A stretch of 64,000 nt of DNA from Liolophura sinensis (taxonomy: Eukaryota; Mollusca; Polyplacophora; Chitonida; Chitonidae). Positions 1 through 11,632 of this stretch are shown piece by piece. A program made the position numbers and the translations under genes. Below the pieces are notes generated by a model that ran no database searches, was not told where the DNA came from, and saw only the letters and a list, made by a program, of their open reading frames with translations. The stretch's first letter is position 1. Every line of letters starts with the position of its first letter. The stretch spans positions 20,981,295 through 21,045,294 of the forward strand of contig NC_088298.1 in assembly GCF_032854445.1 (NCBI RefSeq). Reading direction: 5' to 3'.

Positions 1-110
1 ATCGGCAGCTAGATTCAAGCACATCGCCATATTGGCTTGGGAGATGCTTGTTATCCTTAAGACAAGCTCTATATGGCTCCACTCATACATTGAAAACAAT
101 GTATTTTTTT

Positions 111-319
111 GATTGGTGTTTTACGCCATTCTCAAGAATTCTTCACTTATACGACAACAGCTAGTGTTATGGTGGAAGGAAACCGCGGTTGGTGGGGGAG
201 GGGGCGGTTGGGTGGTGGTTGGGTAATCCAGGACCATCTGAAGGTTGCTGATAGACCTTCCCACATACAGCTGGAGATGAAGCCAGCATGAGCTGGACTT
301 GAACTCACTGCGATATTGA
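111..319 (-). mobile_element. tRNA-derived SINE, family A, diverged
   Basis: Contains the family landmarks: GATTGGTGTTTTAC near the tail side, CTCAAGAAT.TTCACTTATACGAC, GGTGG.AGGAAACC, GGTTGCTGATAGACCTTCCCACA and GCATGAGCTGGACTTGAACTC (complement of an internal B box). A G-rich expansion disrupts the middle. Confidence 0.6.
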
Positions 320-1612
320 AAAGAATTCAATAACAGATTGTTCATATGTGTATCAAAGTTTTATTACCTTTTGAGGTCTACAATTGAAAGGAACAGCCAA
401 AAAAATATATATACATAAATGCTTAAGTATGAAATATAACATAAGTATGAAAATCAGTAAATTTGCAACTTCCGTTAACTTTACAGTCTTCAGTTCTAAT
501 GAAAGTACATTCAGAACAAATATTATTTAACAACTAAGTGCGAGATAAAAAAAAAGAAACAGGTTGTGATTTCACCTTGCATGAATTTGACGCCCACAAA
601 TCAGAAAAAAAAAATATATATATGTAGAGTTTTAGATCTGCTGCCTGAGATATTTACAACACGGCATCAAAAATGGCACAGCTGGTCTATAGATTCTCTG
701 CAGGAAACAGTCCAGTTAACAAAAACTACTACATAAATATAAATATTACATCGAAACAATATCTAGAACCAGATATCCAAGTTTTATGAAATTTATGATT
801 TTGTAACACTTGCAAGTGGAATGTAAATCTAACTCTTGCTCCTGAAACCATTGATACAAGACATTTTGATTGCAAAATCATTATTCTTTCTGTTTGTTAC
901 TCGCATTATCTTGAGTTAATCAGAAACGGTGAATTTACTTGTTTTAGAAAATGAAGTTACAGTGCACTTTTGTATAAAAGTTATTCACAGGAAAAGAAAA
1001 CAACAAAGAAAATAATTAAAAATAAGGAAAAAAACTGAAGTAGATCATGTTGTTATTGGTTGTTTAATAGCAACATTTTAAATTGTTATTTGAGTATTAT
1101 AACGAAGACAAAAATTTAATTCAGCTGCACTTTTAACTGCCAGTAATTAACACAAGAATACATGTATTAATTTTGAAAAAAAAAATTTATGTATTTATGT
1201 GAAAAAATGGTGGATATGGTGGATTTCCCCCAGAAAGTCAACCGTTTTAGTTACACATGAATAATAAAAATGAAAAATAATTATGCTTGTTACAGGGCCT
1301 CATTTTAGACATGAGTGTGAGGCTAATTTACATATTCATATAGTATGCCCAGTGCATTGTGTGGGGGGAAAAAATCCACTAGCATGAGATTTTCAGAAGC
1401 ATTAATAACATATGATTTCCATAAACATGCTGGTTCATGACATTTTCATTAATTCTGCAACATCAAAAGCAAATTTCTGGTGCAATTGGGGAAGCAGTAT
1501 ATTTGTTAATCCTGTAAGGTGGCACGAGTGTGAAGAATGACCTCGAGCCATTGTTACGTCAAGAATGGATTACAGCGTAACGTCTACACCATTACAGTGT
1601 ATAAGTTTCTAC

Positions 1613-2105
1613 TGTACCTTTGTCCTGTCTTTGATGTGACGTCATCATGATGAGCTGGGAAAGGTATCATTTCACATCAATAGGGGAGTTTCAAATTTGA
1701 ACTCTTTTGTCACTGAAGGTAAAAAGGGTCTTTCAGTATCATGTGACCTGTGAAAAATGTTAGGCAACCAATGAAGACATTAATTTACCGATCACTTGTC
1801 TCGCCGTGTTTCAGAGTCACAAATGACACCCCTTTCTTGTAGAAACTTCTGAAGTTCACAAACGTTCAGCACCTCAAAATTCTCCATCGTAGGTCCACTT
1901 TACTTAAAATTTGCGAGACTTTTTTCAGACACCCATGTTATAGTAAATATCATCCTGCAATAGTTACCTAGCATTTTTTTTTTGACAAGTCACATGACAC
2001 AGTAGGAGATTTTTTTTTTTACCTTCAGCGATAGAAAAGTTTGAACTCCCCTATAAAAAGACGTCAAGGTTCTGATGCCGGGTGTTTGACAGGTCCCCAT
2101 TAATG
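1613..2105. repeat. Dispersed repeat copy interrupted by a MITE; partner at 24895-25010
   Basis: Shared segments include the GACGTCA/GACATCA-CTGGGAAAG block and the later ...GTCAAGGT.CTG..G.C..GTG.TTGACAG..CCCA block. The partner copy is contiguous. Confidence 0.5.
1681..2053. mobile_element. MITE-like element with TA target duplication, nested in an older repeat
   Basis: Starts TAGGGGAGTTTCAAA and ends with its inverted complement (TTTGAACTCCCCTA); the inverted similarity continues inward through the motif CTGAAGGTAAAAA. Flanking TA on both sides fits a Tc1/mariner-type non-autonomous element. The surrounding sequence (1613-1680 and 2054-2105) matches an uninterrupted copy at 24895-25010. 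Confidence 0.65.
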
Positions 2106-2160
2106 CCAGCAGTAGTCTACCCAGACATGGCATGAAGGTTTTGCCTCATGATGTAAATAT

Positions 2161-2199
2161 GCAATCTGAAGCAATCTGAAGCAATCTGAAGCAATTTGC
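2161..2199 (+). repeat. Short tandem repeat, 10-bp unit CAATCTGAAG
   Basis: Three and a half copies of GCAATCTGAA in a row. Confidence 0.8.
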
Positions 2200-4227
2200 A
2201 AGTCACAGCTGCCAAGTATCAGGCTTATTCATCATGTATTACCATCACATAATGCTTGGAGAAATAATTGACATTTACACAATATTGGAAAAATCGAGCT
2301 ATACTAGTATCTAAAAAATATTAAATCATTATCAGAGTTCGAAAAAATGCCCAAAAAAATCTGACAGTTGTTTCCTCCTCTTATCTAATGTTAGACATAC
2401 CTACAAACATAGACAAGATAGGCAATTAACACCAGTAATTAAACCATCTGGGGATGGGTCACATGACCATCATTTCATTGTCACTCGGGAATCCTTAACT
2501 GCCATTTTGAAGCAATTTCTCTCTCCCTTCAAACACATGAAGTGAAAAAGGAACAGCTTAATTAGCAATCCTTAAGGTCATTTGGATCATCGCCAAAAAA
2601 GTTTTGTGCACTTTTAATCGTGCCACAGTTTATATCACTTGAAATAACATTGACCAATGTAACATGTATTATTCTCTCAAGTGAATTGAATGTATTTTAA
2701 TTTTCCATTGCTCAAATTTAACATTCCCAATGAATAGTTCAATTCCTGTGATATTCTGTAATCACATGATCCTTCAGTGACGTCTTGGATTTATTCTTTG
2801 CCAACCTGCAACAGAAAACAAAGCTAATTAGCAACTATATTAATGTATGTAATTTATGAAAATGAATTTATTTAATAATTTAAAATTAATTCACTCATAA
2901 CTTGTATCTGATTACTATAAGAAATATTCCACATGAATTCAATAACTAACTGCTGCATTTCTCAATTCAGATAAACTTAAACACAAACAGAAACATTTCA
3001 GATGCTGTGAATGCAATTAAATAATTTTTGTGGAAACATAAATTATTTTCTACAAAAATTTACAAACATATGTGATATATTTGTAAATGTGATTAGACAG
3101 TTCACATGGTATATTTTTCAATATTGTGTATGATAACACATGTATGTAAAAATGTCATAGAAATGGGTTGTGGCAGACTTTCAGTGACAAACACAGGAAG
3201 CAAAATAAGAATTCTATACTGAGTTCATCATTAGACACCACAGCATGAAATTTAAGATTGTTAAAGTATTCATATTTCTTTGAGAGTTTTAACCAAAGGA
3301 CAGCAGAATCTATAAAATTATCAACTAAAATTTCAGCCAAGAAATACAATGGAATTTTGTACATTCTAAACTGAGCCTGGAAAAAAAACAAGCCATTTTA
3401 CAGGTGTGAATCTACATTAAAAATTTATGCAGAGCAGAAGAAGAAGTAGAAAGCTCCAATAAGCTGACACAAAGCAAGCCATACCCAAAGAGACCAAGCC
3501 AGTCAGACAGTGAGTTATAAACCTGCAGACAGATGCACTTGTACTTTCAGCCAATGAAACTGTACGTTACAAGAAAAGTAAAGCAACCAAAAAAAAAACA
3601 ATCATGCAAATTACTACCAAAAGTGGCCAATCTTTCTTTAGAGAAAGTGATACTAAGGAGCAGAAGGCAAAGAAATTTTCATCAAACACCATGTTCAATG
3701 CTTCAAAGAGTAACTTTGTTCTAACAGCACAGCTCCTATGCTTGACAGGGGAGATAGTAAGTGCGCCTGTGCACAATTACCTCCCCTTGAACAAGCTGGG
3801 AATAGTCGGCAATAGCTAAGATAGGTAATAGTAGATACAGTTTGCTGCAAATAAATGTTTCAGCAGCAAGAAGCCAAGAATGGCAGAAAATATGCTAAAT
3901 TATCCGATAAGATGAAGAATTAAGTTAAATATAGAGCTGGTTTATAAACTTACGTGCTCAAAAATCAACTTGGCTGAAAAAAGACGGAAAACACACCAGG
4001 TGTTGCATTACAATGCTTTGTAAATTACTGTGGCTCCGGATATTTTCAAACTTCGATGTAATGGCACGTAAATGTGAAATATTCTACAGAAAGTTAAGCA
4101 ATTCTGACACTTTCTGGGTATGATATGCAAATTTTGTTTTGTAAACCACAGCTTTCCCGAACATAATCAGAGCTGATGATGCAACCTGTTTTTAAAAACA
4201 GCAGCAACCATTTGGGTTGATTTTGCA

Positions 4228-4292
4228 TCATTTCACAAACATGTTTTGAAGCACCAGTTATCATTTCACAAACATGTTTTGAAGCACCAGTT
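4228..4292 (+). repeat. Tandem duplication, about 32-bp unit
   Basis: CATTTCACAAACATGTTTTG followed by AAGCACCAGTTA occurs twice without spacer. Confidence 0.8.
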
Positions 4293-4380
4293 AAAATTAG
4301 ATATCCCTTATTTTGAGTCTGTAAATGCTGAAGAAAGTGATGGCCCAACAAAATGGCCACTTCTATAAATTACAGCTTCT

Positions 4381-4541
4381 CAACAATGCGGTTGCTGTGA
4401 GTTCAAGTCCAGCTCATGCTAGTTCATGGTCGTGGGTTTCCCCCTGGCTCTGCCCAGTTTCCTTTCACCATAATGCTGGCCTCCATCGTTAAGTGAAATA
4501 CTCTTGAGTACGGCGTACAACACCAAATCAAATAAATAAAT
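4381..4541 (+). mobile_element. SINE family A, head-truncated, plus orientation
   Basis: Begins at GGTTGCTGTGAGTTCAAGTCC (B-box region), continues with the CGTGGGTTTCCCCC and CACCATAATGCTGGCC blocks and ends in an AAATAAATAAA tail. Confidence 0.65.
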
Positions 4542-4727
4542 TTGGCTAATATGTTTTTAGATTATACTATGCACTTTGTCATTATTGCCAATATTTTCTC
4601 AGTATCGAAAGAAAAATGTTTTTATTATATGTACTGTTAGATTTACTGATTGTGTTTAATGCTCAAGATTTTTCACTATATGACAGCTGTCAAGTTTAAG
4701 TCTGGCAGAAATGCACAGTTAAAACCT

Positions 4728-4940
4728 ACTGTAATCCTTCAACCTTTTCACAAATTTGCGAGGCGTTTGTTCAACCATATTCTCAAGGACTTATCCTGTG
4801 TAGACTGATAAAATGATACTTTTGTGAAGCCCTGAAACTGGCCAATCCAGCTAACGTAGTTAGCTCTCCACAAATCAGACTTAAAATGCATAAACTGAAA
4901 GATGATCTTTTAAATGTGAAATGGTTGAGGAATGAGGGTA
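4728..4940. mobile_element. MITE-like element, family M1
   Basis: Begins TACTGTAATCCTTCAACC and ends with the inverted form GGTTGAGGAATGAGGGTA; internal blocks GTGTAGACTGATAAAATGAT and GTGAAGCCCTGAAACTGGCC recur in the other copies. Confidence 0.6.
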
Positions 4941-5048
4941 TTGTCTCTAGTTCCTTTTCAAGGTTGTTATTAAGTTTTTGTCATTAATTCCTCTTCAGGT
5001 AATTCCATCCAGTCAAATCACTTTTCTTATCGTGAACAAAAAGGTTTG

Positions 5049-5054
5049 TTTAAT
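5049..5054 (-). promoter_or_regulatory. Candidate poly(A) signal ATTAAA for terminal exon A
   Basis: ATTAAA on the minus strand about 70 nt after the TAG stop; an AATAAA follows at 4621-4626, about 495 nt after the stop. Either could serve. In AT-rich DNA such hexamers are frequent, so confidence is low. Confidence 0.25.
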
Positions 5055-5120
5055 AATGCCCTATATGAAAACAGAATGTATGTACTCGTGATGTAGCTGC
5101 TGATTGGTACGTTGTCAAGA

Positions 5121-5543
5121 CTACCTTTGGTCTCTCAGCATTGACGGGAAAGAATCGGTCACCAAATCATCTGAGGCAATTTCATCTTGGATTCTTTTGT
5201 CCCAGAATGCAGCACGAGCCATAATGGACCCCGTTTTTATCTTCGGACTTATGGGGGATTTCGGAATTGCTCCACTGCTGGAGTCGAATGACTCTCGTCT
5301 TTCAAAACTTGAGGCAGTCTGCTGATTGCCTGCAGAAGTTTGCACAACAGGGGGTTGAGGCGCTGGGTATTTCTTGCTCCTGGCACCCAGTTCTCTCCCT
5401 TTGCTATTTGTGTCTTGAGATGGTGCTGTGTGCATTATCGTCTCCAACTGAGGTTCAACGTCACTGGACTCTGAGCTCCGATTTCTCTGACGGAATTCCG
5501 CCAGTCGTTGTTTGTTGAAACTTCTGGCAGTGATGCTATGTAC
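5121..5543 (-). CDS. Terminal exon A (distal alternative C-terminus)
   Basis: Acceptor GGTTACAG, then 423 nt open in phase 0 to a TAG at 5121-5123 (140 residues). Starts VHSITARSFNKQRLAEFRQR, then Ser-rich linker, SKKYPAPQPPVVQTSAG (a Pro-rich motif that could bind SH3 or similar domains), SPISPKIKTGSIMARAAFWD and KRIQDEIASDDLVTDSFPSM. Length, codon-like composition and phase identity with terminal exon B argue that it is real coding sequence of the same gene, used when the proximal exon is skipped. The aromatic/basic FWDKRI patch may be a short conserved motif. It lacks the coiled-coil extension present in exon B. Confidence 0.85.
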   Translation of the reverse strand, partial: VHSITARSFNKQRLAEFRQRNRSSESSDVEPQLETIMHTAPSQDTNSKGRELGARSKKYPAPQPPVVQTSAGNQQTASSFERRESFDSSSGAIPKSPISPKIKTGSIMARAAFWDKRIQDEIASDDLVTDSFPSMLRDQR

Positions 5544-6177
5544 CTGTAACCATGGAAACACTGAATACAGACAAAAATCAACAGTTCCATAAATTCTACA
5601 GGCATGACGACAATCAATGTGAGTTCTGTTTAATCCTTATTGGTTTTTTTTTTTTTTTGCCATTTTGAAAATAAGTATTATAAATTCACTCTGCATGAAT
5701 TATGGTTTATAACTAGTAGTCTGTTGACATGTGACAGCATGTTTTATAGCATGAATATTCTCCTGCCAAATACTATCATCAGTTTCAGACACAAATTGTC
5801 TCGGTTAGAATTTGTTAGAGTTTCTGGTTTTTTTTTATCTACATATTATTAGTTAAACTAAACTAGAAGATAAACAGAACTAGATAGCAAAAAAAACCAA
5901 AAAAAAAACCAACAATCTACTGTTTGTTGACTATAAATTAGTATGTTACAATTCTCCTGTTTGTAGAGAACAATATGGTAACGCACAACGTAAAGACTGA
6001 ATAGTGTTTACAATTACAGCCCATTTCTGATAAATAAGGATTCAACCGAGGGTCACAAGGATTAAAGAGACAAATGAAAGTCCTAATTGTTGTTATATAG
6101 TTCAATAGGTATACAATACATGGTATCAAAAAGAATATACGGTACGCGGTACAGCCTACAGGCAATTGGGTGCAGTA

Positions 6178-6500
6178 GAACATGAAGGAAACCAAGTACA
6201 ACATGAAGGAAACAAAGTACAGTATCAAGGAAACCAAGTACAGTATCAAGGAAACCAAGGACTATATGGATAAAACAAGTGCAATATGAAGGAAACCAAG
6301 TACAACATGGAGGAAACCAAGTACAACATGGAGGAAACCAAGTACAACATGGAGGAAACCAAGTCCAACATCAAGGAAACCAAGTACAATATAAAGGAAA
6401 CCAAAAACAATATGAAGGAAACTTATACATTATAAAGGAAACTGAGAACAACATCAAGGAAACCATGTACAATATAATGGAAACTGACTACAACATACAA
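6178..6500 (+). repeat. Minisatellite, 21-bp core unit (AAGTACAACATGGAGGAAACC)-like
   Basis: About fifteen diverging units of 15-21 bp built on ATGGAGGAAACCAAGTACAA. Because the clean core is 21 bp, it makes an open frame repeating QVQHGGN, which I regard as non-coding coincidence. Confidence 0.8.
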
Positions 6501-7639
6501 ACACAATGTTGAATAAGAAGTAAACGGAGTGCAGTATGAAGGAAACCATAGTGCATTACCAATGACACTTTAAACATTTTAGCCTGACTTAATACAGAAA
6601 GAGACCGTGTGTGAGAAGGGCTGGGGGCTAATATTGGGAGACGGAGCTGGAGATTTCCATTACAACATGGCCATAGTCACTATTAGAGTAGACTTTCCAA
6701 CATGTCTTGGTCCTTCAACACACACAGGATGTTTCTGGCATCCAGAACTATCAAAAAAACTACTTCCCTTAAATTTTAAGCAAGCTCATTGCAGGGTAAG
6801 GGGGCTAACAGCAAACTAAAACAAAGCAAGCACGTATTGTACTAATGTTGTCAGACATACAACTGGATATTTCTTTTTAATAGTATGATTTAGTTTAAGG
6901 CCTGAGAAATGTTTTTTGGCATACTTACGGCTTTGAGGTTTGGATCCTGATCCAATCAAATGCAGCCAAACAGAATACATAGAATATTAATTAGTATGGA
7001 AATGAGGCTAACATGCTAGTTGTTCAGCCAATCAGAATGAACATAACTTGTCATGTGTATATAAACAGCCAATCACAAGGCCATGCTCAATATAGGTAAT
7101 TTCTATAATATGCCATGCAGGCAAACATATTGACATTTAATTGAATGAAAATCATGCTAAAAAATGGAGAATAATTCAGGGAATCATGCTGTAAACTAAG
7201 TATATGTATATACATGTAAGTAAATAATTTGTTGTAAAATTAAATGTTTTTAACATGCAATAATACAAGGAAACAACTGACAAAAAATGAACAAGTCATC
7301 TAATACCTGTAAATAAACATGCATACCTCTATGTTATACTATGCACCTTTACATACACACAAGTTTTAAACTATAATTTCTGTGCTTCAAAACTGAATAA
7401 TTAACAAATGGCCTACTATCACATAGATCAACTAAGAGTAAACATTGTGCACATTTTTGGAGGTTTTTTTGGAACAGGTAAAATTTATATAAATTACAAT
7501 AATAAAAGTATTTTTTGTGGTTCTACTTATTTACAAAGTTAAAAAAAAAAGCTCTCATGCCATTCGTCTTGGTTACCTGGCATAAATGATGGAAAGTAAC
7601 CTTAATTATAACATCTATTCAAGCTCTTATGCGATTCAT

Positions 7640-7860
7640 GTATAAATTTCCAGGATTTTTCCATGACTTTTATATAAATTTCCCGGATTTTTCCATGACT
7701 TTTATATAAATTTCCAGGATTTTCCCATGACTTCTAATAAATTTCCCGGATTTTTCCATGACTTCTAATAAATTTCCAAGAATTCACCACGACTTGTACA
7801 TCACTTTTCAGGGCTTCTCCAGGACTTGTACCTAAATTTCCAGGGCCAAAAATGATAACT
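7640..7860 (+). repeat. Minisatellite, about 32-bp unit, ancestral-looking relative of the 9-kb array
   Basis: Units read AAATTTCCCGGATTTTTCCA then TGACTTTTATAT; the AAATTTCCAGG...CATGACTT core is shared with 8995-9756. Confidence 0.75.
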
Positions 7861-7931
7861 GCTCACCTCAAGAAGAAGGGGCAATATATGATATGTGTAA
7901 ATGACTAGAATTCTTAAAAAGTCTGAATTAG

Positions 7932-8062
7932 TTTCCTCTTTCATGATTCATGTTTTCCTCTTTCATGATTTATGTTTTTCTCTTTCATGATTTATGTTTT
8001 CCTCTTTCATGATTTATGTTTTCCTCTTTCATGATTCGTGTTTTCCTCTGTCATGATTCTCA
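7932..8062 (+). repeat. Minisatellite, about 22-bp unit
   Basis: Six units of TTTCCTCTTTCATGATTTAT, varying at one or two bases. Confidence 0.85.
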
Positions 8063-8994
8063 TCTGGGAATCTGTCGACATTAAGCTTTCCATAACGCTT
8101 TTTGTACATATTGTAGCGGTCGAGCAGAGTGAAGGAACCAAGGTAGACATAATCCACTGGTAGTTCATTGTAATTTTGTCAGATAAATACCATGAGAGTC
8201 AAATCCACACAAGACTGAGTATTAAAGCACTGAACACAAATGGTAAAATGGCAACAAACATGAAGATGATGTGAAGCAACCATATTTATGACATCTGTTC
8301 AAGCTCTTACGTCATTCGTGTTGGTTTTCTGTTATAATGCAAAATAAAACATGATTCATCTTTAACCATCTCGGAATGGACAAAAATCTTGGACAAAAAT
8401 GTTCTAATTTTGTCGAAAATAGTTGAAACAGCCCAAAGCTAAAGCTTGATGCTTAACTCCACATAGTGAAACAATGTAGCAAATTTGATCAAGAACTGAA
8501 GAGCACAAAAGACATCTGGAAAACTCTTACGGATGGGAGATACCCTAAATGACCTAAACCTGCGCCCACAAAAATGCCTTTTCAAGGCAAATAAATGTCA
8601 CAAAATATTATCACTGATCCTGAAACTTACAATTTTCCACTAGAATATCACCTCGAGTTTCAAGCAAACCTGAACACCTTTCTAAAATCAATAGAACTCT
8701 CAGAATCAGGAAATATGGATAAGTTAGTCACGGAGGAAATTCATGGTCGTTTAGTTTACCAGTAAACCTAGAGTACTCTCCCTTACCCTTAGGGGACTTC
8801 ATAAAGACACTGGGTGCAAGTATTCAAAACTAATGGTATTTTTCAGAAATAGCCTTTGTTTTGATTCGTTTTACATTAATTCACGTGGTTTCTTTTTTCC
8901 GGTTCCTACTTAAGAATACTTCAGTTACATGACATTCAGGTTAAATTAAGCATTAAGGAGACTAGGCTTGGTGTGGAGAAAACCAGGAGGCAAA

Positions 8995-9756
8995 TTCAAT
9001 TCCAGGACTTCTCCAGGACTTGTACATAAATTTCCAGGAATTGTACATAAATTTCCAGGACTTGAACGTAAATGTCAACGACTTCTCTAGGACTTGTAAG
9101 TAAATTTCCAGGACTTGTACATAAATTTCCAGGACTTGTACATAAATTTCCAGGACTTGTATGTAAATTTCCATGACTTCTCTAGGACTTGTGCATAAAT
9201 TTCCAGGACTTGTACATAAATTTCCAGGACTTGTACATAAATTTCCAGGACTTGTATGTAAATTTCCATGACTTCTCTAGGACTTGTGCATAAATTTCCA
9301 GGACTTGTACATAAATTTCCAGGACTTGTACATAAATTTCCAGGACTTGGATGTCGGTTCTCTAGGACTTGTACATAAATTTCCAGGACTTGTACATAAA
9401 TTTCCAGGACCTGTACATAAATTTCCAGGACTTGTACATAAATTTCCAGGACCTGTACATAAATTTCCAGGACTTGTACATAAATTTCCAGGACTTGTAT
9501 GTAAATTTCCATGACTTCTCTAGGACTTGTACATAAATTTCCAGGACTTGTACATAAATTTCCAGGACTTGTACATAAATTTCCAGGACTTGTATGTAAA
9601 TTTCCAGGACTTGCCTAGGACTTGTAAATAAATTTCCAGGACTTGTACATAAATTTCCAGGACCTGTACATAAATTTCCAGGACTTGTACATAAATTTCC
9701 AGGACTTGTATGTAAATTTCCAGGACTTGCCTAGGACTTGTAAATAAATTTCCAAG
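8995..9756 (+). repeat. Minisatellite, 21-bp unit with higher-order structure
   Basis: More than thirty units of AAATTTCCAGGACTTGTACA-T. Every few units a variant TATGTAAATTTCCATGACTT followed by CTCTAGGACTTG marks a higher-order period (several 21-mers per super-unit). 21 is divisible by three and the unit has no stop in several frames, hence long spurious ORFs on both strands. Confidence 0.9.
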
Positions 9757-10124
9757 CCGTTTTCAGGACCTGTACTATTAGTTACATGGTTACTCAGTGA
9801 AAGTATATTAAAATACGTGGTGTTAGTAATCCTATTAGGTGAGGCATCAGCTGAGCCCAATATGAAGGTTACAGACATCACATATTTTTGTATCCTATCA
9901 CTGAGTAAGTATTTCCAGGAATTTATCCTGCAAAAGTCCCATTAATTCAGTTCAGGGGATCATTCGCTTGAGTGATGTGACCATTGTTTTCACAACCGAA
10001 CCAAGGCAGATAACCTACTGAGCAGACACATTTCACGTCTGCAGGACTCAAGAATATACACATCCTTCACGTGACCATTGTTGTCCAATGAAAAGGCAGA
10101 ATTTTCTTGTCTGGTGCAGGATAA

Positions 10125-10480
10125 ATAAATTTCCAAGACATCTCCTGTACTTGTACATACACTTCCTGTACATATATTTCTAGGACTTCTCCAGGACGTA
10201 CATAATTTCTGAGATGTATTCAGGGCTTGTTCATAAATTTCCAGGAATTCTCTAGCACTTCTCCATTACTTGTATGTAAACTTCCTAGATGTCTCATATA
10301 CTTGTACATAAATTTCCAAGGCTACAACACAACGTAAATATGCAGGACTTCAAGGACATAAATTTCCAGGGCTACACCACAACATAAATATCCAGGATTT
10401 CAAGGACATAAATTTCCAGGGCTACACCACAACATAGATATCCAGGACTACTCAAGGACATAAATTTCCAGGACCACTTG
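10125..10480 (+). repeat. Degenerate continuation of the AAATTTCCAGGACTT satellite
   Basis: Scattered ACATAAATTTCCAGG and TCCAGGACTT motifs, including three copies of GGGCTACACCACAACATA-like units of about 58 bp (10318-10470). Confidence 0.65.
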
Positions 10481-10489
10481 TAACAGACC

Positions 10490-10873
10490 TAAAAGCATCC
10501 CCCATGGCAGGATTGGGCCATTTTACTTAAAGCAAAACTAAAAGTACCTCTCGCAGGAGGATTGGACCATTGTAACAATTAAAAGTATCTTTTGGAGGAG
10601 GATTGGACCGTTTCACTTGTATCAACTAAATGTATCTCTCCCAGGAGGATTGGACTGTTTCATTTGTAACAACTAAAAGTATCTCTTGCAGGAGGATTGG
10701 ACCATTTCACTTGTAACAACTAAAAAAATCTCTTTCAGGAGGATTGGACCATTTCATTTGTAACAATTAAACGTATCTTTCGCAGAAGGATTGGATGATT
10801 TCACTTGTAACAGCTAAAAGTATCTCTCGCAGGAGGATTGGACCATTTCACTTGTAACAACTAAAACTATCTC
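10490..10873 (+). repeat. Minisatellite, 47-bp unit, about eight copies
   Basis: Unit CTAAAAGTATCTCTCGCAGG then AGGATTGGACCATTTCACTT and GTAACAA; units differ by a few substitutions. Confidence 0.88.
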
Positions 10874-11080
10874 AAACAGCAGGATCAAACTAACTACTGA
10901 GACAAACTATAGAATGACGAATAACAGCTCTTGAATGAATAAGGCTTACTGCCACCTCACAGTCACCTTGTGTCCAGCACAGCTCTTAAAAGTTTACAAC
11001 AAAACATTCCGCCGTAGTTATAAAGCAATATATTTTAATGAGAAATGTCAGAAAGTGGTACAAATGTAGGAATGAGTTAA

Positions 11081-11102
11081 TATATATATATATATATATA
11101 TA
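11081..11102. repeat. (TA)n microsatellite
   Basis: Uninterrupted TA dinucleotides, with further ATAT-rich sequence to about 11175. Confidence 0.9.
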
Positions 11103-11388
11103 TTTGTATGGTACAATATAGGTATGAATGAATATATATGAATTTATATGTATACCTATATGTACAGTGTATATTGACATATACATGAAAGACAATTAAC
11201 GAAGCATCACTGCTTTTGGTCCGCACATTATACCATGATCTACAGCTATGAAGTTTCACCCATTGAAAAAGAAATGTTCTCCATCTATAACCATATCATC
11301 AATATATATGTATTTATATATCCATATCCTTCAGTAAGTCTTTGTCCAGTGAAAAATCCATGAATTATTGGATCAGGAGAAAACCTGA

Positions 11389-11632
11389 TTGGAGTAAACC
11401 ACAGTGCCTGAAGGAAACCACGGTAAGTAGCAGAAACAAGAACCACAGTGCCTGAAGGAAACCAGGGTAAATAGTGGAAACAAGAACCACAGTGCCTGAA
11501 GGAAACCACGGCAAGTAGGGGAAACAAGAACCACAGTGTCTGAAGGAAACCAGGGTAAGTACAGGAAACAAGAACCACAGTGCCTGAAGGAAACCAGGGT
11601 AAGTAGCGGAAACAAGAACCACGATGCCTGGA
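11389..11632 (+). repeat. Minisatellite, 44-bp unit, about five and a half copies
   Basis: Unit ACCACAGTGCCTGAAGGAAA then CCAGGGTAAGTAGCGGAAAC and AAGA. Each unit carries GGTAAGTA, a donor-like motif on the strand opposite to the gene. Confidence 0.88.

Larger units (their letters stand above)
1..5048. other. Region beyond the 3' end of the gene: no gene seen
   Basis: AT-rich, with a SINE, the nested MITE, one M1 MITE and short tandem repeats. Short ORFs on either strand lack splice support, codon bias or recognisable domains. Part of the right edge would be the 3' UTR of terminal exon A. Confidence 0.6.

Noticed and set aside
5104-5518. Plus-strand ORFs over terminal exon A
   Set aside because: Shadows of the minus-strand coding exon, which has acceptor, phase and stop evidence.
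7932-8062. Regular repeats considered as a CRISPR-like array
   Set aside because: Units are contiguous without unique spacers, in a eukaryotic intron; an ordinary minisatellite.
9087-9512. 141-codon minus-strand ORF with repeating EIYVQVL
   Set aside because: Translation of the 21-bp minisatellite; the opposite strand is also open.
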